Source: Phallusia mammillata (taxonomy: Eukaryota > Chordata > Ascidiacea > Phlebobranchia > Ascidiidae). From it: a stretch of DNA of 64,000 bases. Location of the stretch: positions 1 through 64,000 of the forward strand of contig QLIY01000109.1 in assembly GCA_003260075.1 (NCBI GenBank), read 5' to 3'. Positions 50,301-60,653 of the stretch are shown piece by piece. The number at the start of each line of letters is the position of its first letter. The stretch's first letter is position 1. Both the position numbers and the translations under genes were made by a program. The notes under the pieces were generated by a model. It searched no databases and was not told the origin of the DNA. It saw only the letters and a list, made by a program, of their open reading frames with translations.

Positions 50301-53300
50301 AGCACTATTTAGATTGTGACACAAATTTAACTGACCGATACAGAACAGATTAAACTCTCTGAACTGCTAAGTTTCTACTACCAGAAATGCTTTTGTGGTC
50401 CACAACAACATGTGTATCAAGAGTTGTAAGTCGAGCCAAGCTATTCAGTTTGGTTTCGAGCTAGAGTTTGAATAAAATGTTTGAAATAAACTGATACATC
50501 CAATCCGAAAGCGACTGGTTTGCATGAAACAATGCAATTAGTAACAAAAACAAACACTTTGACAAACCTTGGAAGGAAAGGTTTGAAGAACCCAGTGTAG
50601 CGCGATACACACAACAGCAATTGGAATGAGATTTCGTGCACATATTCTCGAGGGGGAAAGCAGACCTCGACTATTTCCAGTCTTTTTGAACCAAAATATC
50701 GCCATGAGAACGATTCCAACTAGAGATATTGTTGACAAAACAGGCCTGAAAAGTACATAACACAAAAACCTGTTTAATGGTACACTTTTGTTATAGAAAA
50801 ACAACAAAACAAATTACTGCTAGTAAATTTATTGGACTACAAGTCTTCTATTATTGAACTGCTATCAAATAAAGCAACCGCTTTAATATCACATTTTCTG
50901 TGTCCGAGAGTAACCAAAGTTCCAACTATTACAGTTGTGTTATAGCTTATTGCTGTTTTCTTGAAGTTAAAAATAAATTTGCGAACACTTACTTTACAAC
51001 AGCAGAAGACTGGTCTATTGCACTGAATGATTCTTCAGAGTTTTTGTAGCACCAAAACTGTTCTGGTCTACAAACTCTAAATGTGAATGCATATCTTGTG
51101 ACCAGCATTAAAGTTATACTAAAAATCATGCTGATTGTAAAAGGATCATGGTAAAATGATGTTGCAATTTGAAATGTTCGTTTTAAGAAGTTTTTGCTTG
51201 TTCGAAGTTTTGTTCTTGAAATTTTTGAGTTTGTGATCAGTTTCAGAAAGCAATAGCATTGCATAGATGTGAAAAGGTAACAGATAGTATTGTCTTCGTT
51301 CAAAATAAAGCTGTTCGCTGTGTAAATCCCACCATAGAAAGCCACAGCAACAACTGACAGCAAAAACCAAAGGCAATTTTCCCCTTTGATTGTCTTTTTC
51401 GCTGCTAAAACAGTGATGGCACCCACAGTGGCATAAAATATGATCAACCCAGTCAGAATTTTGTCCTCTGCAAACTGTGCCATGCAGTCAATGCAAAACA
51501 GTATTACTGCTGCAGCTATAAAGTGTTTGAGAGCTAGACCAAGGGGGGGGGGCCTTTTTCGCTGCTAAAACAGTGAAGGCACCCACAGTGACATAAAATA
51601 TGATCAACCCTGCCAGTATTTTGTCATCTGCAAACTGTGCCATGCAGTCAATGAAAAACAGTATTACTGCTGCAGCTATAAAGTGTTTGAGAGCTAGACC
51701 AAGAAAATACCACGCCATAACTGTGGCACATATTTGTAACCCAACAGACATAAGTATTTCATTGAATTGGGCCCAAATTTCGCGACACATTTCTCGTGCC
51801 TGACGTAGAAATTGGATAACATCTTGTGTATCGATTGAGCTGAAGTTTTGAGGTGATATTTGTGTCATTGCGGTGATTAGGGATTGAAAATGTTCTTGAG
51901 GAAAAGTGATGTGCATCTTGTTGTATTCTTGCAAGTAGTTCTGGACTTGTTTAAGGTTCACAGTGAGGGCCTGTTTGAGGTTGGAGACCTGATGCCCTGT
52001 TCAGAACAAAAATGTGATTGAAACATTTAGTAAACTCTATCACAGTGAACTTTTAATGCCACATTAAGTCACAATATGTTTTTGGAAAATATATGAAATA
52101 TAACTGACTGTTGAAACATTATAAACTGATCTGTTTATAAGTTTAATGAAGAAAAGCATTGTACATTTTCTTCTTATCAGTTAGGGTGCTGTCTAAAACT
52201 ACGAGCCTGCTTAGCCCCGATAACCAACACTCAGTTCAGACTAAGGCCGCTTAATCCAGGTAGTTCAGCCCACTTAGCTTACACTAAAGCTGTTGGCCCG
52301 TGTAACATACTTAGTCTGCTTACGGCTTTTGACCTGGTTTAAACTGCTAAGCGTTCGCCTAGCCATTGTTATGGAGTTGCTTAGTCCGCTGAGCCCTCGC
52401 TTAGCCCTTGGCTAAATTGGGCTACTCGGGCTAAGTGGGCTCGCAGTGTTAGACATTACCAGCTTTTCAGGTCATTTTTTTCCTCATTAGACAATTTTTT
52501 TTTTTCAAAAACAAGTGGGTACCTAATAAATTATTGCTGTTACTTTCAAGTATTCTTTACTCACCATGTGATTCCCCGGTAATAAGGGCAGGAATAAATG
52601 AACCAAGGTTTGGAAATGGAATTGGAAAACCAAACAGCAGCGAAAGCGTAGGAACAATGTCAACCTGAAAAATTAGAGTTCTTTTAAACCCTAACCAACA
52701 TAAAAATCAACACAGAAAATGAATTCAATACACTACAAAACATGCTAAAACTCCCATACATGTATCCACTATTGTTATATTTTTGTTGTATTTTGTAGTT
52801 ATAATAGTTTTGGCCATACATCACAAACCTATCGTAATTTGGAATCATACTAGTTTTGGTCAAACACAACTCACCTGTTGTATTTTAGAATCGTAACAGT
52901 TTTTGTCAAACACAGCATTGTCAGGAGAAAACAAAGCACCGGGGGGACTGTACACAAATAAGGTAGTGTCTACTTCATCTACAGTTGCTCCACCATGATC
53001 ACCAGTCTCAGTCATTCCTGTACAAAAGCAAGGACTAACAAATTAACAGGCTTTTGGTGCAATATTTTGGTTAATCACAAAACCTAATTGTCAGTTTTTT
53101 TGCACCAAACTAAACACCAGATTATCAGAATTATTTCGATAAAAGTCTAGGTTTGGGATTCACTTTTTTAACATACCAACAAAATTTTGTGTTTGCATAC
53201 ATTTTTAGGGAAAAAATACACTCATTGCTAACGTCAAATTGTATTGTATAGTTCGATATAAGCTTAAAGCGTTCTAAACTTGTTTTAAAATTTAAAATGC

Positions 53301-56300
53301 CTAAAATGAACTTGCCATGGTCACCCATAATAACCAACAATGTGTCGTTTGTCATTTTTTCAACTACTGATTGAATCATTTCATTCATCTGTCCAAGTTT
53401 TGCAGTCATTTCAGGATGTACAGGACCATACCTGAAAAAACACACCAGATCTAAATGTTTAAACATGACATAAATGAGTGAAAAAATCTTTAAAAGCTTG
53501 GGTCTTAGGAAAGCTACATTAACATAAATTCATGATTTTGGAACCGAAGCCAACAAAGTTCTGAGCAGGCTATTAAAAAATTAGGAATATGAACAACTAT
53601 GGTTAATTATCAGTTACTTACCGTATAATTGCATAATTCATTTAAATGCACATCCTAAATAATACACACTACTTATTTCCTGGCACTTTGGGCAAAACAA
53701 CTCTGCATTAAGTAAAGGAAACACAGTTTTACACCCTGCATACAAAAATATTTTAAATAGTGGTATCCTTTCTAAAATTGTTTTCGAGAGCATTATTTTT
53801 AATTATACATGACCCAGGAGTTTTATACTTTGTTCGTTGGTGCAGTGGCGAAGTGTTAAAGCATATTGTACGATTCACCCATTTTCCATCCTTATACTTC
53901 CAAATGTTGGTTTGAACACACCCTTTCAGCTAGAAATGCCACCTCTAATGGTAAAATTTCATTTTATTTAACAGGCTTTAATCATATTTGTGCTACCTGT
54001 GGCCACAGTGGTCAACCCCAAGGAAATGTGCAATAATGAATTTCCAATCTGGTTTCTGCATTTCATCATATAGGTGATTTAAGATTCCATTGTCTACGGT
54101 GTGTAGATCCTTTACATCAAATGAGGGAAATGGAAGAGCAGTGGAAAACCTACAACAGATCAACCAAAGTCATGACATCAATAAAAACTTTTGTTGTATC
54201 ACTATTTTTGGACTAAATGTTGCAGGCATATATCTGGACATAAAAAGCTTGGATATTGTGGGTCACTGCTGTTGGACAAACCTTGGTGTTTTAGGGTATA
54301 ATCGGACATGTACATAAATGCCTTCTATCACCTTATACATGTTTCTGGCAGTGTGTAAGGTAGAATTTGAATTATTTGTTGGTATTTGGCATAAATTAGT
54401 ACACATACTGTCCACAGCCAAATGTACGCACAAATTGCTTTTTATCCTGGGTGGGTCACATTTAAAACATTTGCAAAACATTTCAAATCTGATAGATCTT
54501 TTTATCATTTTGGGGGGGGGGGCACACATACTGTCCACAGCCAAATGTACGCACAAATTCCTTTTTATCTTGGGTGGGTCACATTTGAAACATTTGCAAA
54601 ACATTTCAAATCTGATAGATCTTTTTATCATTTTGCAAGACATTTAGCATGAAGTAGCAAAATTTAAGCCTATACACCAGGGGTTGCCAACCTTTTTACA
54701 ATCTCGTACCACTTGGACGCTCTTTACTGCTATGCGTACCACTTCTTGCAGAACAACTAATTTGCTCGAATAATATTTTATTTAGAATAATAATATTGGC
54801 CTACTAAAATAACACTAAAGCGCCACAACTAAATTTAATGAGATTTTTGTTTGTGTTTACTGTAAACAAAATATGAAGTTGTGAATCCAAGATTTTTTAA
54901 AAAAAATTGAAAGCTCGTCGTGTACCACTAGTGGTATGCGTACCACAGGTTGGGAACCCCTGCTATAGACTCATGTACATCTATATAACTGTTATGTAAT
55001 AAACATAAATATACAAAACATGAAAACCCTATTACCTTCCTGGAAACAAATTTAACCAGGTATCATCGCCAAGAAATGTAATGTTTGATTTCTGTGCAAC
55101 AATCTGATCAATGATGTTGTCTTCAGTGATTTCAGAACTGTCAAAGTTGTTACTGATATCCACAAATGTGGGGAAACTTCCAGTTGTGAAACCCTTTATT
55201 CTTTGCATAGTTGTTGTTGGGGCATCAGCTTGAAACCTAAACCAAGAAAAAAATGCTAGTGATTCCTTGGTTGAACTAGTAGAAAACTGAAGTGGCAGGC
55301 AACAGTGCTTGAAATTGGACTAGTGTTGAGTTACCATAAAGCCTGTTTATCTCAGCATGTTCAGCACCATCCCTGGGTAGTGTCATGTCATGTCATGGGC
55401 CTGTCTGCAGAACATGACAGTTCCAGACGAGAACTCGTGCATGCAGGACCGACATGTCCCACGTGCATGACCCGTAAGTTCGCGTGCAAGACCAATTTCA
55501 GCAGGCGCAAAGCAAGTAAAAGAGGTCAGCTGCCATATTCTGCAGACTGGGATGGGTTTGAATCCCACTACATGTCATATATTTTTAGCCCAGGAGCATG
55601 TAACATGCAAAGTGTATGCTACACAGCGCATAAAACCACTTTGTAGTTTAACTAAAGTGTGGCCTGTATATTGTTTAAATGCACTGCTAGCAAGCAATTG
55701 TAATTCTTTTCTCTGCTGTGAGCAAAATAATATATTTTTTAACAGATCTTTTCTGCAATTAACATTGTAGATCAGGGGTGGCCAACCCGCGGCTCGTGAG
55801 CCGCATGCGGCTCTGGGGGGGGGGAAAGTAGCAAAATTTAAGCNAATGCGGCTCTTTGTGGTAACACAGTAAAAAATTTGGCTCTTAGGCTTTGACCGGT
55901 TGGCCACCCCTGTTGTAGATAGAATGCCCGTTCCACTGGCAGCAAATTTTAGCATTTCTGGTATCCCCCCCCCCCTCTTAGGCTTTGACCGGTTGGCCAC
56001 CCCTGTTGTAGATAGAATGCCCATTCCACTGGCAGCAAATTTTAGCATTTCTGGTACGCAACAATAAGAATCAATTTCATCCCCAAATAAATAAGCTTGG
56101 CATTCTGCGGAATTTCAAATCAATTGGAAAGACACACTCCCTTAAATACAAAAATGAGTTTGAATATGATTACCTGAACAATCTTGCACTTGAGCAACCC
56201 TTTTTAGCAGCAAGCTCCCTTAACACTGGAAGTTTATTAATATATGGAAGTTTGCTTGTATAATCTTTATATTCAGCAAAGTCAAATCGTAATGCGTCAA

Positions 56301-56490
56301 TGATGATCACAATGGCCTTGCTATAAACTTTGTTGATTTCTGGAGCAGTCCAACATGTGTTACTCTCACAGGAACTTTTCAAAGTCATTTCATGTCTTGT
56401 CAATAGAAATCCGTTGGCAAAAATAAAAATACCCACAAAGAATGTGGTGATGATTAAGATTAAAAAACATAGTTGTTTTATAAAACCCAT
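44395..56490 (-). CDS. PIGO: GPI ethanolamine phosphate transferase 3 (PIG-O), one exon missing
   Basis: PIG-O adds phosphoethanolamine to the third mannose of GPI anchors in the ER membrane (family knowledge). Exons on the minus strand: 56490-56174, 55236-55036, 54149-53997, 53431-53316, 53017-52875, 52664-52565, 51996-50993, 50745-50568, 50113-49989, 49280-49153 (second copy 48632-48505), 47936-47747, 46811-46600 and 44583-44395. Alkaline-phosphatase-fold motifs are present: [10 protein letters not shown], the Thr nucleophile in [17 protein letters not shown] and MGDHG plus GDHGGA. An N-terminal signal-anchor and many membrane segments follow. Near the C-terminus are [21 protein letters not shown] and [17 protein letters not shown]. 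Two defects appear: the exon at 51996-50993 contains a duplication around a G-run that breaks the frame, and phases at 46600 and 44583 do not match, so an intervening exon is absent. Confidence 0.92.
44823..45060. repeat. Direct duplication split by G-run in PIGO 3' intron
   Basis: GTGAGGCATAAATGTAGCTG onward is present at about 44824-44936 and 44947-45060, separated by the run 44937-44946. Substitutions are sparse (GCAGCGCGC versus GCACCGCGC). Confidence 0.88.
45120..45960. repeat. Interleaved duplication with two G-runs in PIGO 3' intron
   Basis: AAAATGCTTGTAGCAGTT onward is found at about 45123-45189 and 45463-45560. CGACGAGCGAGCTCTCGTGA onward is found at about 45201-45452 and 45684-45940. 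Runs at 45190-45200 and 45453-45462 mark the junctions. The order A-G-B-G-A'-B' shows two overlapping contigs laid end to end. Confidence 0.8.
45955..46620. repeat. Interleaved duplication near PIGO exon 12
   Basis: The block about 45955-46282 is repeated at about 46293-46620, with a G-run at 46283-46292. The second copy runs into PIGO exon 12 at 46600; the first copy stops in the corresponding place (ATCTGCGAGGAGAATAT), so only the last bases of the exon are duplicated. Confidence 0.75.
48180..49335. repeat. About 500-bp duplication including PIGO exon 10 twice
   Basis: AACAAGGTTTTCTAGTGGTA onward lies at about 48182-48688 and 48827-49334. Both copies hold a 128-bp exon with intact splice sites, 48632-48505 and 49280-49153 (minus strand). 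The encoded segments differ at several residues (for example HQLKQQ versus HQLKEQ). G-runs at 48689-48698 and 48798-48808 mark the joins. Only the 49280 copy reads on cleanly to flanking PIGO sequence. Confidence 0.85.
48746..49881. mobile_element. hAT-type element ends separated by misassembled host sequence
   Basis: The left end CAGGAGTGTCCAACACGTGG and right end TTGGACACCCCTG are flanked by the exact 8-bp duplication ACTTAGGG at 48738-48745 and 49882-49889. Between them lie three G-runs (48798, 49448, 49662), a second copy of host exon sequence, and two copies of the element interior (about 49475-49661 and 49673-49860). The true element is probably only a few hundred bases. Confidence 0.7.
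51390..51704 (-). repeat. Coding-sequence duplication inside PIGO exon 7 split by G-run
   Basis: Copy A (51704-51553) and copy B (51542 to about 51390), in coding order, both encode [15 protein letters not shown] and the following segment, with differences such as [11 protein letters not shown] versus [11 protein letters not shown]. The 10-base G-run 51543-51552 interrupts them and destroys the open frame. One copy removed would restore a normal single exon. Confidence 0.9.
54400..54645. repeat. Direct duplication split by G-run in PIGO intron
   Basis: CACATACTGTCCACAGCCAA onward occurs at about 54401-54511 and 54523-54637, with the G-run 54512-54522 between. Only a handful of substitutions separate the copies. 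Confidence 0.9.
54678..54962. mobile_element. hAT-type MITE (285 bp) in PIGO intron
   Basis: The ends CAGGGGTTGCCAACC and GGTTGGGAACCCCTG are nearly exact complements. The flanks CTATACAC (54670-54677) and CTATAGAC (54963-54970) match in 7 of 8 positions. GTACCAC repeats are subterminal on both sides. Confidence 0.85.
55773..55912. mobile_element. Short hAT-type MITE broken by a G-run and a single N
   Basis: The ends CAGGGGTGGCCAACC and GGTTGGCCACCCCTG are exact complements over 15 bases, and the exact duplication TTGTAGAT flanks at 55765-55772 and 55913-55920. Inside are a G-run (55815-55824), a 19-base piece matching host sequence near 54651 (AAGTAGCAAAATTTAAGC), and an ambiguous base at 55844. 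A partial second copy of its right end follows the C-run at 55965-55975. Confidence 0.85.
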
Positions 56491-56935
56491 GGGTTTGCAA
56501 AACCTTAAGTACCTGTTAATGCAAAAAAATGTAAATCGGCAATCAAGTCAACACACATAATATGTTTTTGTGATACAAATGTGAAAAGGTGATAATGGTA
56601 CTATTACTGTGACAATTATGCTAAATTTAAATCAGTACACTAATAATCACTCAATAAAATTCAGCCTATTTAACAGACAATATTTCAGGCAAGCTTATAG
56701 ACTATGTTTTTATAGCATTATACATTGTAACACAAGTTTTAATGAAATTGAATAATACACTTTATAATTTGAAATAAAAAAACATCATGCTAAACTGACA
56801 AATCATTTGAAAGCTTTTCAAAAGACAAAGTTGGCAAAATGATAATGCATAGAACTTTGAGTTTAAAACCATATACTGTTAAGCAGTTATGATACGGCCT
56901 ACAGAAAAAGACATTAAAATGACAGCTTATAAGTC

Positions 56936-58765
56936 TTATCGAGCCTTGTTTCTTCGCTTCATAGTCTGTGTGCACTGCGGACAATACCACTTTCCTTTAG
57001 GCGCTTCAACCAGCCCAACACAACCATAGTGAAACCATTCAATTGGGCATTTATCATTGTCACAGCCTACCATCTCGCCATAAGATACATGGTTACAAAC
57101 ACAGTATCTTGGCTCATTAGGATCATAAGTCCATTCAACTGATGCTCCCTCGCCTACTACTTCAACCCTTGGCTGCTCGAGTGAACTTTCACCAGTGTGA
57201 TGTTCCTTTTTCCTTTGTTCATGACGAGCTTCTGCTTGCTTCATGCGCTCTTGTACCCATGCCGCAGCCTTTGAGGTCTGCTTCTTAGTCCTTGATGGTC
57301 GATGAACAGTGATGCCGGCTGCTGACCCAATGCTTGAATCACTGACTATTTCGCCACTTGTGTCTAATGTATCGACACTTAAGCCTTCAAACTCATTGAA
57401 ACGGCTAACAGATTCCATAGGTCGCCCTTGGTCAGTTTTGTTGGCTGAAGTTCTACGACTAGGCTGGCTTGAAAGCTGAATGCGAGGGTCTTGTGTGGAT
57501 ATGGATGCCAGGGATATATCTTGAGACTTTACATCTGACACTAAATAAAATTCACATAGTAAACACATAGTTTTGTAAGTTATAGACTAGACTGGATAAA
57601 ATAAGGCAAAGCAGTTTATGTGCATCTTGAAGCCCCACAATTGTCTTTTGTTGCATTACTGCCTACATTTTCAATGAAATATTTTACTACAAAATCACCA
57701 GGACTTGAAAAACTTAACAAACTATTTTTAACATCATTGAGGTACACAATTGTCGTCAAATTAGTCGAGCAGAATTGTTACAATTGTTGAAACCGTGCTT
57801 TAGCAAACTTTAAGAATAAAGTTTACATTAGGTATGAACTTACCATCTGTTACTTCTACATTAGCGCGGCCTTGAAGCGCTTCATCTAACAGGCTTCTTA
57901 TTCCTGTCTCTTGTAGTTCTGGGTACAACCCTGGGCTTTCTGACTGCAAGTGACTCAGCAAATCTGACTCTGAATGCAAATCAATTCTTGTCTTCTTGTC
58001 AGGAGGGCCATCTCCATTGCTTGTTACCATAGAAACCAGTGATGGGGCAGATGCTGATTGGTGAACATGGTGTGAATGCTGACGTTTTTCTTTGTGTGGC
58101 TAAAATCAGCAAATTGTTAATGTTTCAAAAAGGCCTTTTAGATGAAGACAAAAGTCGATGAAGTGAGCTTTGTTGCAAACATTACCATTTTATCAAAAGG
58201 TTTGATACATTCCATAGTCATTCAAATAATTTTTACAAAATGTATACCCCCCCCCCAAAAGTTTGTTTTTGGCCCTTAAAGCAGTTTGAGTTTGAGACCC
58301 CTGCCATAGTCATTCAAATAATTTTTACAAAATGTATGTATACGGTAAAAAATATTAATAGTTGTAAATAATAAACAGAGTTAAACACACAAAATACTTC
58401 CAAATCTGACAAACAAATGATTTTTTTATTTTTATAAACAAACAAACGGTCTGAATCTAAGGTTTAAACAGAGGATTTAATTTTAAACAAACATGACATA
58501 GTATTACACTTACAAATCCTGCTACCCTTTGTTGATTGTTTGAGTCAAGTTCTAGCGATCGTTGTTCAAGAATTTCTGTGATCCCAGCATTGTCGGCTTC
58601 AAGTTCCATTTTAAATTTAGACAATTCCTGATCAAGTTTGCGAAGATGGCGATCAACCAAGTCATAAATTTGGTTGGCTAACTGGACCTGTACGGTCAAG
58701 AAAAAGGTTAGTGACAGAGTTTATTTCTAAAATAAAGCAATGTGTAATTTTTCCAAAAAAACTTC

Positions 58766-58812
<47 letters not shown>

Positions 58813-60087
58813 AATACACTATTTTTTTAAAAATATTTTTTTTTGTAATTTTTTTGGTAACAAACACTGGCTGATAAAAAAGTAACTAATAATAATTTCT
58901 TGTTTCTCAAAAAAATGGAAGAGTCACAAAAAGTGAAAGAGATAGCCGAATGTTTTTCTATGCAGGCAGTTGAACCTTTTCATCTGCTTCTTCCAACACT
59001 TTATAATATTCTTTTTTGATTTCTTCATATGCCTCATCTGCACCAGGGATTTTTGCTTTTTTGATGCTGCATTTTTGAAATAACTTTCCGCCCCCCCCCC
59101 TTGATTGTTTGAGTCAAGTTCTAGCGATCGTTGTTCAAGAATTTCTGTAATCCCAGCATTGTCGGCTTCAAGTTCCATTTTAAATTTGGACAATTCTTGA
59201 TCAAGTTTGCGAAGATGACGATCAACCAAGTCATAAATTTGGTTTGCTAATTGGACCTGTACAATACATGACAAAATAGCTAGCACCAAAAAAGATTTTT
59301 GTTTTCGGAAAGTTATTACATTGTACAAATAACTTCGTATCAAAATTAACCTCTCTTAATAATTTCTCATAAGAATCAAAAAAAGATTTTTATTTTTTAT
59401 TTTCAAATGAAAAGAATGCTTACAAGTTTTACGAGAAATAAATTTTACAACTTTTTTTTTCTGAAACCACAAAAATTTCAAACAGTTAACTTTATGGATT
59501 GAGGCAGCAAACCTTTTCATCTGCTTCTTCCAACACTTTATAATATTCCTTTTTAATTTCTTCATATGCCTCATCTGCACCGGGGATTTTTGCTTTTTTG
59601 ATGCTGCATTTTTGAAATAACTTTCCAGCTCGATCTTTTAAACTATCCATTGTGTTTTGGACCTGTGGATTTTTTTGAAAGATGTTACACTTCAGAATGA
59701 CAAAAAAAGTTATGTGACAAAAAATAAACTTTTAAATATAAAAAATATTTCAAAGAAATTACATAACCTTTTTATTTTTTTGGCAAACAATTATAAATTA
59801 TTAAAAAGAAAAATAATTCTGCAATTTAAATGTCCTTTAGTCATAAACAGCACATAATTTTTTTTTTAAATTGGCATAAAAAAATGTGTAGGACCTCATG
59901 TCACATACCAAAAGTATTTAAAATGCTCCAAGCGCATGTATTACTTTAATTTACTTTTTAAAATAAAAAATATAAACCACAAACACTAATTTACCTGTAA
60001 ATCCATTTCCCTCATATCAGTCAATCTTTCGCTTAAATCTGACGGAAGGTGTTCTATCAACTCCAAATAATCTTCCAAGTACAACAT
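56936..60087 (-). CDS. ING3: Inhibitor of growth family member 3 (ING3)
   Basis: ING3 is the histone-reading subunit of the NuA4/TIP60 acetyltransferase complex; its PHD finger binds H3K4me3 (family knowledge). Coding exons that keep phase are 60087-59995, 59662-59513, 58687-58514 (or the cut copy from 59256), 58099-57844 and 57540-56936, giving 425 aa against 418 in human. The N-terminal ING helix region reads [15 protein letters not shown] and [19 protein letters not shown]. The PHD finger near the C-terminus reads [30 protein letters not shown] and KGKWYCPQC, with the Cys4-His-Cys3 set complete. The closing MKRR tail is ING3-like, not ING1/2 or ING4/5. Exons 2 and 3 occur twice because of C-run junctions at 58767-58811 and 59091-59100. 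PIGO starts 446 bp downstream on the same strand. Confidence 0.94.
58767..58811. repeat. 45-base pure C-run in ING3 intron (probable filled gap)
   Basis: An uninterrupted C-run between the displaced second copy of ING3 exon 2 and the complete exon 3. Its length probably reflects an estimated scaffold gap. Confidence 0.8.
58976..59256 (-). pseudogene. Cut second copies of ING3 exons 2 and 3
   Basis: In coding order, a partial exon 3 (59256 to 59101, ending at the codons for DSNNQ) runs into a C-run (59091-59100 on plus) and then into a partial exon 2 (about 59089-58976, starting mid-exon at GKLFQKC-coding sequence). The order exon 3 then exon 2 is the reverse of the gene, so this is an overlap of two contigs and not a usable exon pair. 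Confidence 0.8.
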
Positions 60088-60653
60088 TTTGGCTGCTATA
60101 AGGTAAAGTTTAACAAATTCTTACAACCGAAAAAAAACAACACTCCCTCCAGTTTCCCAACAAGAATGAAGTGAAGCATGACCAATGAAATACTTTAATT
60201 TAAGGAACTGACAGAGGAACAAGTACTTTATTAAAAGGCTTTTTTGTAAATACTTCTGTATTTATCTTAATCTTTGTGCAAATATATTTGTAAATTTAAT
60301 TTTTAAATGTTTTTTTAACTGACGATATTTTGCTAAAAACTTAAATATTTAAATATGTGCACTTCAAGTGCTTACGTAATTTTGCTAAATAAAATGTCGC
60401 TTGTCGCCCAATGTTTATCGCTCAAACAAAAACAAAAAAAGCAAATTGTTTAAAAATAATGGTTTGATAGAAAATGCGTTTTCATGGAAAAAGACTATTA
60501 TTAATAATTATTTTATAGCTGCGCATTAAGTTTAAAAGCCAAGTTTACTTTTCGTTCAAAGTTTGATACGGGGGTTCCCCACCTTGATTGCAATGATAAG
60601 ACTTTTTCTCATGTTTTGATTGACACATAAGCGATTTGGGCTTCACAGAAGGC
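60088..60653. promoter_or_regulatory. Divergent promoter region ING3 / CULT gene
   Basis: Start codons on opposite strands lie 566 bp apart. No repeat, junction or further exon is visible here. A shared promoter is inferred from layout only. Confidence 0.45.

Noticed and set aside
55540..55570. tRNA B-box-like GGTTTGAATCCCAC
   Set aside because: No matching A box, acceptor stem or terminator; at most a SINE fragment.
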